Positions 6,817 to 11,871 of a stretch of 11,871 nt of DNA are shown piece by piece. Every line of letters begins with the position of its first letter. The first letter of the stretch is position 1. This DNA comes from Alphaproteobacteria bacterium (GTDB lineage Bacteria > Pseudomonadota > Alphaproteobacteria > Caulobacterales > Caulobacteraceae): positions 1 through 11,871 of the forward strand of contig JAGWSE010000274.1 of NCBI GenBank assembly GCA_028869395.1. Reading direction: 5' to 3'. The notes under the pieces were generated by a model. It worked only from the letters and a program-made list of their open reading frames with translations. It was not told where the DNA came from and searched no databases. The translations under genes were made by a program, and so were the position numbers.

Positions 6817-7167
6817 CTACAGGACGACGACAGCGCTTAGCTTGTCAGCCGTGGCGCGGACTGCGCCGTCAGCGCGCTCAACCAGTCCAGCGCGTTCCAG
6901 GATGGTGACGTCTTCGTGCACCCTCCGGTACTGGCGGTGCAACGCCTGCGCGAGAGCGTTCACCGACTTCTCAGGATGAGCGTGCAGGTGGCGAAGCAGC
7001 CGAAATCGCTCGCCCGTCATGACTGAGGCTAGGCCCTCCCAGCTCTCAAACGAGAGGATGCGTTCCTGCCTGGCATCCCCCGCTTCGCCCCGCTTCCAAG
7101 CTTCCTTGAAGGCGGCGAGGTCATCCGCGAGCGTTCCGCCGACCTGAATCTTGATTTCGTTCGTCAC
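6817..7167 (-). CDS. Antitoxin of a TumE/DUF6516-type module, winged-helix DNA-binding protein
   Basis: A 116-residue cytosolic protein. The N-terminal half (1-45, MTNEIKIQVGG then DDLAAFKEAWKRGEAG) looks like a toxin-binding or dimerisation strand-helix. The C-terminal half (about 50-110: MTGERFRLLRHLHAHPEKSVNALAQALHRQYRRVHEDVTILERAGLV) is a MarR/ArsR-like winged helix, matching the HVO_A0114-type DNA-binding proteins that sit beside DUF6516 toxins. It starts at GTG 7167, overlapping the toxin's TGA by four bases (GTGA), so translation is probably coupled. By analogy with other TA antitoxins it should neutralise the toxin and repress the operon promoter. Here the antitoxin is the second gene; the order is toxin first. 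Confidence 0.78.
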   Translation of the reverse strand: MTNEIKIQVGGTLADDLAAFKEAWKRGEAGDARQERILSFESWEGLASVMTGERFRLLRHLHAHPEKSVNALAQALHRQYRRVHEDVTILERAGLVERADGAVRATADKLSAVVVL

Positions 7168-7457
7168 AGCGACCCGCCTCTGATCTTGCTTACATCCGCT
7201 TCGAAGTCCGCCAGCAACTGATCCACCGAGGAGAACGCGTAGGGCTCCTCTCGATCGCCGTAGTGACGATGATCGCCCTTTCCGCGCTCGTTGTCGTACC
7301 CCACGATGCGAGCGCCACCCTCGCCGTAAAAGAGCGAGTACTTCAGCACGTGGTCCGAACCCGGAACGGGACTTTCAACTACCCAGATCTTGAGTTCGGC
7401 AATCGCGCTGTCGTCGTACACGCGCTTCGAGTGGAACAGCAGCTGCGCCGATGGCAT
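7164..7457 (-). CDS. TumE/DUF6516-family toxin
   Basis: A 97-residue protein carrying the conserved core VGYDNERGKGDHRH (52-65), followed by REEPYAFSSVDQLLADFEADV (69-89). I recognise this as the DUF6516 (TumE) toxin family. The N-terminal part is a beta-sheet scaffold (AELKIWVVESPVPGSDHVLKYSLFYG). Clustered Asp/Glu/Arg/Lys/His in the core suggest a nucleic-acid-cleaving active site, but that is inference. It is encoded just ahead of, and overlaps, the winged-helix antitoxin. The start is the ATG at 7457 with TGAGG only 2-3 bases upstream, a short spacing that may keep toxin translation low. The length is normal for the family and no residues appear to be missing, so the module is probably intact. 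Confidence 0.82.
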   Translation of the reverse strand: MPSAQLLFHSKRVYDDSAIAELKIWVVESPVPGSDHVLKYSLFYGEGGARIVGYDNERGKGDHRHYGDREEPYAFSSVDQLLADFEADVSKIRGGSL

Positions 7458-7476
7458 GACCTCATATGGCCCGAAG

Positions 7477-7516
7477 GAATTATGTCGTCAAGTAGCATAT
7501 GTCAAGAACCGACATA
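7477..7516 (-). promoter_or_regulatory. Promoter and candidate operator of the TumE-like operon
   Basis: On the - strand, a perfect TTGACA -35 (7505-7500) is followed after 17 bases by TAATTC, or after 15 by CATAAT. On the + strand the same stretch holds TATGTC at 7481-7486 and again at 7498-7503 (period 17), and the inverse GACATA at 7511-7516. TATGTCG (7481-7487) and CGACATA (7510-7516) are perfect inverted repeats enclosing the -35. This suits autorepression by the winged-helix antitoxin. Confidence 0.55.
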
Positions 7517-7701
7517 GATACGCTGCGTCTCACGTTGTGCGAGACGGCGCCACTCGCTTTGCGGGCCTGCGAAACCGCACCGGGCCTGCCCATCGGGTAA
7601 TGTCTGGACCCCACCCCGTCCCGCCCTTGGCTTCGTCCGGCTCCTGGGCGGGGGAGCTGGTTCTGCGGGTTGATCGCGCGGCAAAATCTGAAGATGTCTG
7701 T

Positions 7702-8199
7702 ATGCCCCTCACGCGCCTGATCTTGGTTCGGCACGCGAAGAGCTTGCCCGATCCAACCCAGCCCGAGCCGGAATGGCCTCTGAGCGACCTCGGGCGGCAA
7801 CAAGCTGTGGAGCTTGTGCCGGTGCTCGCGGACGCCGGTGTGAACCGTCTCGTTTCGAGCCCCTATGTGCGCGCGATTGAGACGCTACGTCCCTTTGCCG
7901 AGGCCGCGGGCTGTCCGATCGAGGTCAATCCAGACTTGCGGGAACGACGGCTCACGGCGGCGTGGATCGATGACTTGGAGCCCGAACTCGCCCGTATGCA
8001 CTCCGACCTGGCCTATGGATGGCCCGATGGTGAAACGGGCCCACAGGCTCCTCCCGCGCGCCGCTACGCCAGCCGCGCGGAGGCGCTCCGCAGCGCGCGG
8101 GGCCCTCCTGTGGACTCCGGGGATGAGCCGCCGATCAACCAACCCACAGGGGGGTCAGTTTTACGTGTCGCCAGGGGGTCAGATCCGGATGTCGCTTGA
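7702..8199 (+). pseudogene. Truncated histidine phosphatase (SixA/phosphoglycerate-mutase-like), 3' part replaced by IS sequence
   Basis: The first about 111 codons encode the front of a histidine phosphatase: LILVRHAKS (7-14, catalytic His11 in an RHA rather than RHG motif), LSDLGRQQA (28-35), SSPYVRAIET (52-61, second Arg) and LRERRL (79-84, conserved acid). Reading then passes at about 8038 into Arg/Pro/Ala-rich sequence that is not phosphatase (PQAPPARRYASRAEALRSARGPP) and stops at 8197-8199. The second catalytic His, usually in a SHG-like motif, is missing. The 165-residue product should therefore be inactive. The alien tail corresponds to a probable IS21-type end. The ribosome-binding site is weak (GAAG), and the start was chosen by the family N-terminus. 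The rest of the gene is not found on the far side, so a deletion accompanied the insertion. Confidence 0.72.
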
Positions 8200-8201
8200 T
8201 A
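8040..8201. mobile_element. Remnant end of an IS21-family element
   Basis: The left boundary is approximate. The segment contains GC-rich inverted patches (GCGCGCCGC, GCGCGCGGGG) and TGTGGACTCCGG. Two imperfect 22-bp direct repeats follow, each starting GGGGGTCAG and ending TGTCGC, at 8150-8171 and 8174-8195 (16 of 22 identical by eye). The segment ends CTTGATA. Repeated GGGGGTCA units before the terminus, after a GC-rich untranslated stretch downstream of istB, are what I remember of IS21-type elements in alphaproteobacteria. No istA or istB is present, so only the tail remains. Confidence 0.55.
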
Positions 8202-8344
8202 CTCCGTCGCTGGTCGAAGATTTCGGCGCCGTCAGCCACACTCCAGAAACGATCCCACGATGCGGGTCGTCGAGTTGACGGGTAATCGTCGGCTGGGTGT
8301 TCGCCAGCAGCCAGTCTATCCGCTCCGGGTCTGAACGGGGTTCG

Positions 8345-9553
8345 CTAGCTGCGAGCGACCGGGACACGGTCGAGCTGGCCGACCACCGCGGCGCGAACGT
8401 CATCGCTGATCGGCAAGTCTGCCTGTTTCTCCGCCCAGGTCTGGCGGAAGGCGGCAACGGTCTCGCGGGCGATCTTTTGTGTCAGTCTTTGCGGTGCACC
8501 TGATCCATCTGCCAGGGCGGCGAGTTCCGCTTCGCCAAAGTCCGTCCAGGCCTTGCTGCGGGCGACCTTCAGGGCGGCGTTGTCGTCGGGCAGGTATGCG
8601 AGGGTGGCGACGAAGTCATAGGCCGGCGCGAGTGAGGGCGTCCGCCCGTCGCGGTAGATCAGCGACCAGTTTTTCAGGTGCATGTCGGCGTTGCCGATGA
8701 GGGAGCTGAACACCAAGCGGCGGACAAACTCAGCATAGCCCGGCTCACCGGTCTCGCGCCAAATAACTTGGCCGATGTTGCGATAAGAGGCGCGCTGGTA
8801 CTTGGCTTCCGGAAAGACGCCAAAGACTTGGGCGAAGTCCTCGACGTGGACCCGTGCGTCTCCGCCCGGGCGGTCGAAGCGGGCGATGGCGTAGGCGGCG
8901 CCCTGCAGGCGGCCGATGTCGCCGGGTAGACCCGCGATTTCGTCCAGATCGAGGAGGCGGACGGCTGGGACCTCAATGCCAATCGCCGCGGCCAGGCTCA
9001 TCATCGAGAACTCGTTCTCCGAGACGCCGGCGAACCTCGTGGACGGGAGTTTGACGATCCAATCGCCGCCCACACCCTGAGCCGGGATGGTCAGGCCGCC
9101 TTGCGCCTTCTCTACCGCCGAGAACTTCAGCTGGACACCGGCGAGGGAGAACCGAAGCGCCGTAGCCTCGCCGCCGCCATAGAAGCGGGGCGGTTCGGCG
9201 TCATTCGGCAAGGGCGCATCGCGCGGACGCAAGAGGATGGCGCCGGGCAGATCTTCGCCGAGTGTCGCCAAAAGATGCAGCTCGCGCGTCGGCTTCACCC
9301 CGGCCCGCTTGGCCAAGTAATCGCGAAGCGGGCCTTCCGGCAGCAGGTTCGAGAAGTAGGGATGTACCCGCGCCCGGGTCGCGCGGAGGTCGCGCAGCAG
9401 CCCGCCCGCAGCGGTTTTGAAGGCCAGGCTGAGAGTCGGTCGATCAGGGTCATCAGCGTAGGCGTCGTCGAAGGCAAAGATCGACTGGTCACCGCCGAGG
9501 TATGTGAGGGTGCCCACGCGGCGCTCACCGAGCGAGACATCGAGACCGGCCAT
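8345..9553 (-). CDS. hipA: HipA-type serine/threonine kinase toxin
   Basis: 402 residues, slightly shorter than E. coli HipA (440). HipA phosphorylates glutamyl-tRNA synthetase in E. coli, stalling translation and causing persistence; the target here is unknown. The N-terminal HipA domain (1-110) includes SNLLPEG (68-74). The glycine-rich loop FSLAGVQLKF (135-144) has Ser136 at the position of the E. coli autophosphorylation Ser150. DWIVKLP (164-170) supplies the ATP lysine Lys168 and SENEF is at 178-182. IGNADMHLKNWSL (286-298) carries catalytic Asp290, and APAYDF (309-314) supplies metal-binding Asp313. All kinase residues are present, so it should be active. The ATG at 9553 follows the hipB stop by two bases, with GGGGA upstream. 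Translational coupling is likely. Confidence 0.94.
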   Translation of the reverse strand: MAGLDVSLGERRVGTLTYLGGDQSIFAFDDAYADDPDRPTLSLAFKTAAGGLLRDLRATRARVHPYFSNLLPEGPLRDYLAKRAGVKPTRELHLLATLGEDLPGAILLRPRDAPLPNDAEPPRFYGGGEATALRFSLAGVQLKFSAVEKAQGGLTIPAQGVGGDWIVKLPSTRFAGVSENEFSMMSLAAAIGIEVPAVRLLDLDEIAGLPGDIGRLQGAAYAIARFDRPGGDARVHVEDFAQVFGVFPEAKYQRASYRNIGQVIWRETGEPGYAEFVRRLVFSSLIGNADMHLKNWSLIYRDGRTPSLAPAYDFVATLAYLPDDNAALKVARSKAWTDFGEAELAALADGSGAPQRLTQKIARETVAAFRQTWAEKQADLPISDDVRAAVVGQLDRVPVARS

Positions 9554-9555
9554 AG

Positions 9556-10116
9556 CTAGTCCCCGTCGTCCAGGGCGTAGGCAGGGCGCGTCTCGCCGCG
9601 GCCCGCGAGCGCAAGGGCTTCCGTGAGAAGCTTCTGAAGCGCGGCCGTCGCAGGCTCGAGGCGTTGCGTGCTGTGCGCCTTTACGGCTTGGTCTACCGCG
9701 ATAGCGGCCGCGAGGACCTCCTTGCGAACCCAAGGCGGCACGTCGGACGGATCAAAACTCCGAAGATCGTCGGCGGCGTCAGCCACCCGGTCGTTCAGGC
9801 CGCCGGCCATGGCCTGCAGGGTGGTCGCCGCATCATACATGCGCGTAGCGATATCCCGCAGACGGTGACGATCGTCCTCCTTAGCCGTCTCCCGCACCAG
9901 AGCGTCTACGGCATTGAGCGCCGTGCGAGGCGCCAACATCAGTTCAAGGTCCAGCGCGCGCGCCAAATCCTGCAGGGTGGACACCTTGGGATCGATGGCG
10001 CCGCTCTCGATCCGGGAGATGTGGGCCTGGGGGATGCCGGCGCGCTCACTCAGATCGCGTTGGGACCAGGCCTTGGCAACACGGGCCTCCCGCAGTCGAG
10101 TATTGATGCCTGGCAT
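9556..10116 (-). CDS. hipB: HipB-type antitoxin, XRE-family repressor with long C-terminal extension
   Basis: 186 residues. The XRE/Cro helix-turn-helix occupies about 5-62 (LREARVAKAWSQRDLSERAGIPQAHISRIESG, then STLQDLARALDLEL), as in HipB, which neutralises HipA and represses the operon. E. coli HipB has 88 residues. The extra roughly 110 residues (about 75-186) are helical, charged and Ala-rich (VDALVRETAKEDDRHRLRDIATRMYDAATTLQAMAGG), with no recognised domain, and may replace the E. coli-type HipA contact surface. The ATG at 10116 is the only start in front of the HTH. No Shine-Dalgarno sequence is visible, because an operator dyad occupies that site. hipB precedes hipA with a 2-base gap. 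Four upstream dyads indicate strong autoregulation. Confidence 0.9.
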   Translation of the reverse strand: MPGINTRLREARVAKAWSQRDLSERAGIPQAHISRIESGAIDPKVSTLQDLARALDLELMLAPRTALNAVDALVRETAKEDDRHRLRDIATRMYDAATTLQAMAGGLNDRVADAADDLRSFDPSDVPPWVRKEVLAAAIAVDQAVKAHSTQRLEPATAALQKLLTEALALAGRGETRPAYALDDGD

Positions 10117-10236
10117 GATGACGAGTTTGATATCAATGAGCGATGCGATGTGCTTTCTTACATCAAAGCCGGGACCGTGTCAAATTATGATATCGTTTAG
10201 CACATCAAAGACCCCTTCGATGTCGCAAATCACATC
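10117..10236 (-). promoter_or_regulatory. Four-site HipB operator array
   Basis: Four dyads with the same 5-8-5 layout, written on the + strand. O1 is GATGA-N8-ATATC (10117-10134), O2 is GATGT-N8-ACATC (10147-10164), O3 is GATAT-N8-ACATC (10189-10206) and O4 is GATGT-N8-ACATC (10219-10236). Centres are 30, 42 and 30 bp apart, close to whole helical turns. E. coli HipB binds four TATCC-N8-GGATA sites, so the architecture matches with a different half-site. O1 abuts the hipB start codon and O2 covers the -10. Confidence 0.8.
10155..10183 (-). promoter_or_regulatory. hipBA promoter
   Basis: On the - strand, a perfect TTGACA (-35, 10183-10178), a 17-base spacer and TAAGAA (-10, 10160-10155). Initiation near 10148 gives a leader of about 32 bases without a Shine-Dalgarno sequence. 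The -10 lies inside operator O2 and the -35 lies between O2 and O3. Confidence 0.65.
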
Positions 10237-10326
10237 ATGCCGCGGTGCTAGCCTCCTGCCATTGCGCATGTCGCAAGCTTGGCCACAACCGTAGCCTGCG
10301 CCCCATTGCCGACCTTGCTCGTCGGG

Positions 10327-10752
10327 CTAGAGCGGCTTGACGAAGAAGATTTCTGGCGTGGCTTGGTAGGGCGAGAGGTCGAGCGTTCCTGCGGGCTGGA
10401 AGCCGTTCCGCCGGTGCCAGGCCTGCGGCTCGGCTTCGTCGGCCATGCTGGAGGTCATCAGCATCGCTGCGCCCGCGGCGCGCGCGGCGTCTTCCCAGGC
10501 GGAGAACAGTCGCGAGCCGACGCCCTTTCCCCTGAGGCGCACATCTACGAAGACAAGGTCCATGAAGGGGATGCTCCTCCAGAACATGCTGTGCCGCAGG
10601 AACCCAGCCGCATCGTCGCCCCGACGCGCGACGAGATAGGCTTCGCTCTCGACGCAGCTTTGAACCCAGTCGCGCGAGACGTGCCGGTCCACCGACACGA
10701 GCCAAGCGAGGTCCCCGGAGTGGGCGCGTTCAACCCGGGCGGCGCTTTCCAT
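10327..10752 (-). CDS. GNAT-family N-acetyltransferase
   Basis: A 141-residue cytosolic acyltransferase of the GNAT fold that would move an acetyl group from acetyl-CoA to an unknown amine. The acetyl-CoA pyrophosphate loop is RLRGKGVGSRL (72-82), preceded by the beta4 strand FMDLVFVDV (63-71). The C-terminal part includes TSSMADEAEPQAWHRRNGFQPAG (100-122), the usual A/B-motif end with NGF, and terminates in EIFFVKPL. The ATG at 10752 fits the family N-terminus (ARVERAHSGDLAWLVSVDRHVS). The frame stays open to 10929, but that part overlaps an interspersed repeat and the DHFR-like promoter region, so it is unlikely to be translated. There is no clear ribosome-binding site. It lies upstream of hipBA on the same strand but is separated from it by 210 bases with their own promoter, and is divergent from the DHFR-like gene. 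Confidence 0.85.
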   Translation of the reverse strand: MESAARVERAHSGDLAWLVSVDRHVSRDWVQSCVESEAYLVARRGDDAAGFLRHSMFWRSIPFMDLVFVDVRLRGKGVGSRLFSAWEDAARAAGAAMLMTSSMADEAEPQAWHRRNGFQPAGTLDLSPYQATPEIFFVKPL

Positions 10753-10775
10753 GAGCCGATGATGATCCGGGGAAG

Positions 10776-10820
10776 GTCGCCTTTCCACCCTCAACAGCTG
10801 GCAGGAACGGCCGTTTCCGG
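10776..10820 (+). repeat. Interspersed direct repeat, copy A
   Basis: A 45-bp segment beginning GTCGCCTTTCCACCCTCAAC and containing the near-palindrome GGAACGGCCGTTTCC. It matches copy B (11541-11585) at 35 of 45 positions in an ungapped hand alignment. It lies between the GNAT and DHFR-like genes. Elements resembling 'CCGCTTTCCACCC...' are frequent in Caulobacterales intergenic DNA (from memory). Confidence 0.6.
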
Positions 10821-10892
10821 GCGCCTCGTCCAACGCGCAAGGATGCCCCCCGCGGAAATTTGCGGCCGTCATCGGGATGGAGGCTCGCCGGT

Positions 10893-10919
10893 TTCGGACG
10901 GGTCCGCAGAGGCTATACT
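10893..10919 (+). promoter_or_regulatory. Possible promoter of the DHFR-like gene
   Basis: TATACT (10914-10919, 5 of 6 to consensus) with a weak -35 TTCGGA (10893-10898, 15-base spacer). A dyad CGGAC-GG-GTCCG (10895-10906) overlaps the -35 and could be an operator. Initiation near 10926 leaves a leader of about 27 bases containing GGGGGAG. Confidence 0.4.
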
Positions 10920-10952
10920 CCGGCCTCACGCTTCACCCGGGGGAGAACTCAG

Positions 10953-11519
10953 GTGGCCCTTACCGACTCTCGTGTGACGATCCATATGGCCGCGAGCCTC
11001 GACGGGTTTATCGCCCGCAAGGATGGAAGCACCGACTGGCTGGAGACGCGGGACAGCTTCGACGGCGGAGAGACGCTCAGTCCCGACTACATCGCGGACT
11101 TCCTCCAGACGATCGACTGCTATGTCATGGGCTCCCGAACCTATGAAACGGCCCTCGGTTTCGATGAAAAGGGCTTCGGCTGGTCCTATGGCGACAAGCC
11201 GGTGTTCGTCCTTACCCATCGTGATCTGCCCAAAAGGCGGGAGACGGTCGAGCTCGTCTGTGGCGACCTGGCAGAGTTGCTGAGGGGTCGTCTGCGAGCC
11301 CTCTACAGGAGCATATGGGTGGTCGGCGGCGGCGCTGTCGCCGGCGAATGTCTCCGCCGGAACTTGGCCGATGAAGTGAGATATTCGCTCGTGCCGGTGC
11401 TGATCGGTGACGGCGTTCGCTTCTTCGAGGACCTGGACCGGGACGTGTCGCTGCACCTGATGGAGGTGACGGCCTACAAGAGCGGAATGATCGCCTTGCG
11501 GCACGAGGTGCGCCCTTGA
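10953..11519 (+). CDS. Dihydrofolate reductase family protein (RibD C-terminal/YyaP-like)
   Basis: 188 residues of the RibD C-terminal/DHFR superfamily, an NADPH-binding reductase fold. The N-terminus VTIHMAASLDGFIARKDGSTDWL (7-29 region) is the family opening. YVMGSRTYET (about 61-70) and the nucleotide-binding IWVVGGGAVAGECLRRNLADEV are the two other conserved blocks. Real DHFR or riboflavin reductase activity is not implied. Stand-alone members are usually annotated as dihydrofolate reductase family with unknown substrate. The start is a GTG at 10953, seven bases after GGGGGAG. A later ATG at 10986 would cut off the first beta strand. A hairpin (11520-11540) follows the stop directly. The gene is flanked by the two 45-bp direct repeats. 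Confidence 0.87.
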   Translation: MALTDSRVTIHMAASLDGFIARKDGSTDWLETRDSFDGGETLSPDYIADFLQTIDCYVMGSRTYETALGFDEKGFGWSYGDKPVFVLTHRDLPKRRETVELVCGDLAELLRGRLRALYRSIWVVGGGAVAGECLRRNLADEVRYSLVPVLIGDGVRFFEDLDRDVSLHLMEVTAYKSGMIALRHEVRP

Positions 11520-11540
11520 GCTCAGGCCGAACGGCTGAGC
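11520..11540 (+). terminator. Hairpin after the DHFR-like gene (weak terminator)
   Basis: GCTCAGGCCG (11520-11529), loop AA, then CGGCTGAGC (11532-11540): a 9-bp stem with one bulged G, starting at the base after the TGA stop. No T-run follows, so termination may be partial or the hairpin may only stabilise the 3' end. Confidence 0.4.
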
Positions 11541-11585
11541 GTCCGCCTCCCACCCTGAACAGCCGGGAGGAAGGGCCGCTTCCTG
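11541..11585 (+). repeat. Interspersed direct repeat, copy B
   Basis: Begins GTCCGCCTCCCACCCTGAAC and contains GGAAGGGCCGCTTCC. It has the same orientation as copy A (10776-10820), with 35 of 45 positions identical. It directly follows the hairpin behind the DHFR-like gene. Confidence 0.6.
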
Positions 11586-11643
11586 GAGGTGGGCGCCGGT
11601 TTTAGGACACACAAAGCTGGCGCAACTCGCCGAAGCACACTAC

Positions 11644-11655
11644 GTTACATGTAAC
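11644..11655. promoter_or_regulatory. 12-bp perfect palindrome upstream of mazE-like gene
   Basis: GTTACATGTAAC ends 16 bases before the ATG of the MazE-type antitoxin gene. Its position fits an operator for autoregulation. The surrounding promoter boxes cannot be assigned with confidence. Confidence 0.5.
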
Positions 11656-11671
11656 CCAAGGGGCGGTGGAC

Positions 11672-11871
11672 ATGGCGCCGGTTTCGAAGGCCAAGCCCGC
11701 GCGAATGAAGGTGCAGGAACATCGCCGTCGCCTGCGCGCCCAAGGGTTGCGGCCCATTCAAGTCTGGGTGCCGGACGTCCGAGCTCCTTCGTTCCGATCT
11801 GAGGCGCATCGTCAGTCTCTCGCGGTCTCGGAAAGCGTCCACGCGTCGGAAGATCAGGCATTCATCGATGC
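11672..11871 (+). CDS. MazE-family antitoxin (DUF3018-type), 3' end outside window
   Basis: The first 66 codons of a gene running off the right edge. The peptide MKVQEHRRRLRAQGLRPIQVWVPDVRAP (from residue 12), then AHRQSLAVSESVHASEDQAFID, is the characteristic DUF3018 MazE-like antitoxin, in which a ribbon-type DNA-binding N-terminus (RLRAQGLRPIQVWVPD) precedes the toxin-binding tail. The family is about 75-90 residues long, so little is missing. A MazF/PemK-like endoribonuclease toxin gene is expected next, outside the window. The start is the ATG at 11672, with AAGGGG and GGTGGA upstream; an in-frame internal ATG at codon 12 is a possible alternative. The palindrome at 11644-11655 is the likely operator. 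Confidence 0.85.
   Translation, partial: MAPVSKAKPARMKVQEHRRRLRAQGLRPIQVWVPDVRAPSFRSEAHRQSLAVSESVHASEDQAFID

Noticed and set aside
7619..7653. CCCGCCC/GGGCGGG inverted repeat before the phosphatase remnant as a terminator
   Set aside because: The 19-base loop and lack of a T-run make it a poor terminator; likely chance in GC-rich DNA.
8040..8201. CRISPR-like repeats
   Set aside because: Only two imperfect adjacent units with a 24-bp period and no spacers; better explained as IS end repeats.
8179..8457. Frame on the - strand giving PERIDWLLANTQPTITRQLDDPHRGIVSGVWL
   Set aside because: The middle part looks slightly protein-like, but the frame overlaps the end of hipA in another frame and runs into the IS end. 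No start or family is evident, so it is at most a worn fragment.
10753..10929. 59-residue N-terminal extension of the GNAT protein
   Set aside because: It would run through the interspersed repeat and the divergent DHFR-like promoter region, and the GNAT domain begins after 10752.

Overview
GC-rich alphaproteobacterial chromosome, most likely Caulobacterales (Caulobacter/Phenylobacterium type). This placement is inferred from the high-GC codon use, the DUF2336 protein and a promoter upstream of the cytochrome gene that resembles the Caulobacter housekeeping consensus (TTGAC-like block, 13-base spacer, GCTA block). It was read by eye without database searches.

Left half (about 1-6140), ordinary chromosomal genes: the last 30 codons of a response regulator (+); NAD kinase and a DUF2336 protein (both -, probably co-transcribed); divergent glycerol kinase glpK (+) followed by a class II aldolase/adducin-family gene (+); a strong bidirectional terminator; a lipoprotein c-type cytochrome (-) with a recognisable promoter; and a small Tat-exported protein of unknown function (-). 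A 21-bp tandem duplication covers the glpK stop codon.

Right half (about 6140-11871), an accessory region rich in toxin-antitoxin (TA) genes. In order: a 55-codon two-helix membrane protein (+) with AT-richer codons; a DUF6516/TumE-like toxin and winged-helix antitoxin operon (-) with a TATGTC repeat cluster at its promoter; a histidine phosphatase (+) cut off after about 110 codons and fused to what looks like the non-coding tail of an IS21-family element; a hipBA operon (-) preceded by four evenly arranged dyads of the form GATGT-N8-ACATC; a GNAT acetyltransferase (-); a divergent dihydrofolate-reductase/RibD-like protein (+) flanked by two copies of a 45-bp direct repeat; and the first 66 codons of a MazE-type antitoxin (+) with a 12-bp perfect palindrome upstream.

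The main point of interest is three unrelated TA modules within about 5 kb, each with its own candidate operator, next to an IS scar. The hipBA operator array is the clearest regulatory structure: four sites with centre-to-centre spacings of 30, 42 and 30 bp around a promoter with a perfect TTGACA -35 box. No new multi-gene system with an unknown mechanism could be demonstrated. The least explained genes are the 55-aa membrane protein, the Tat-exported protein and the aldolase-fold protein that lacks the usual catalytic Glu.
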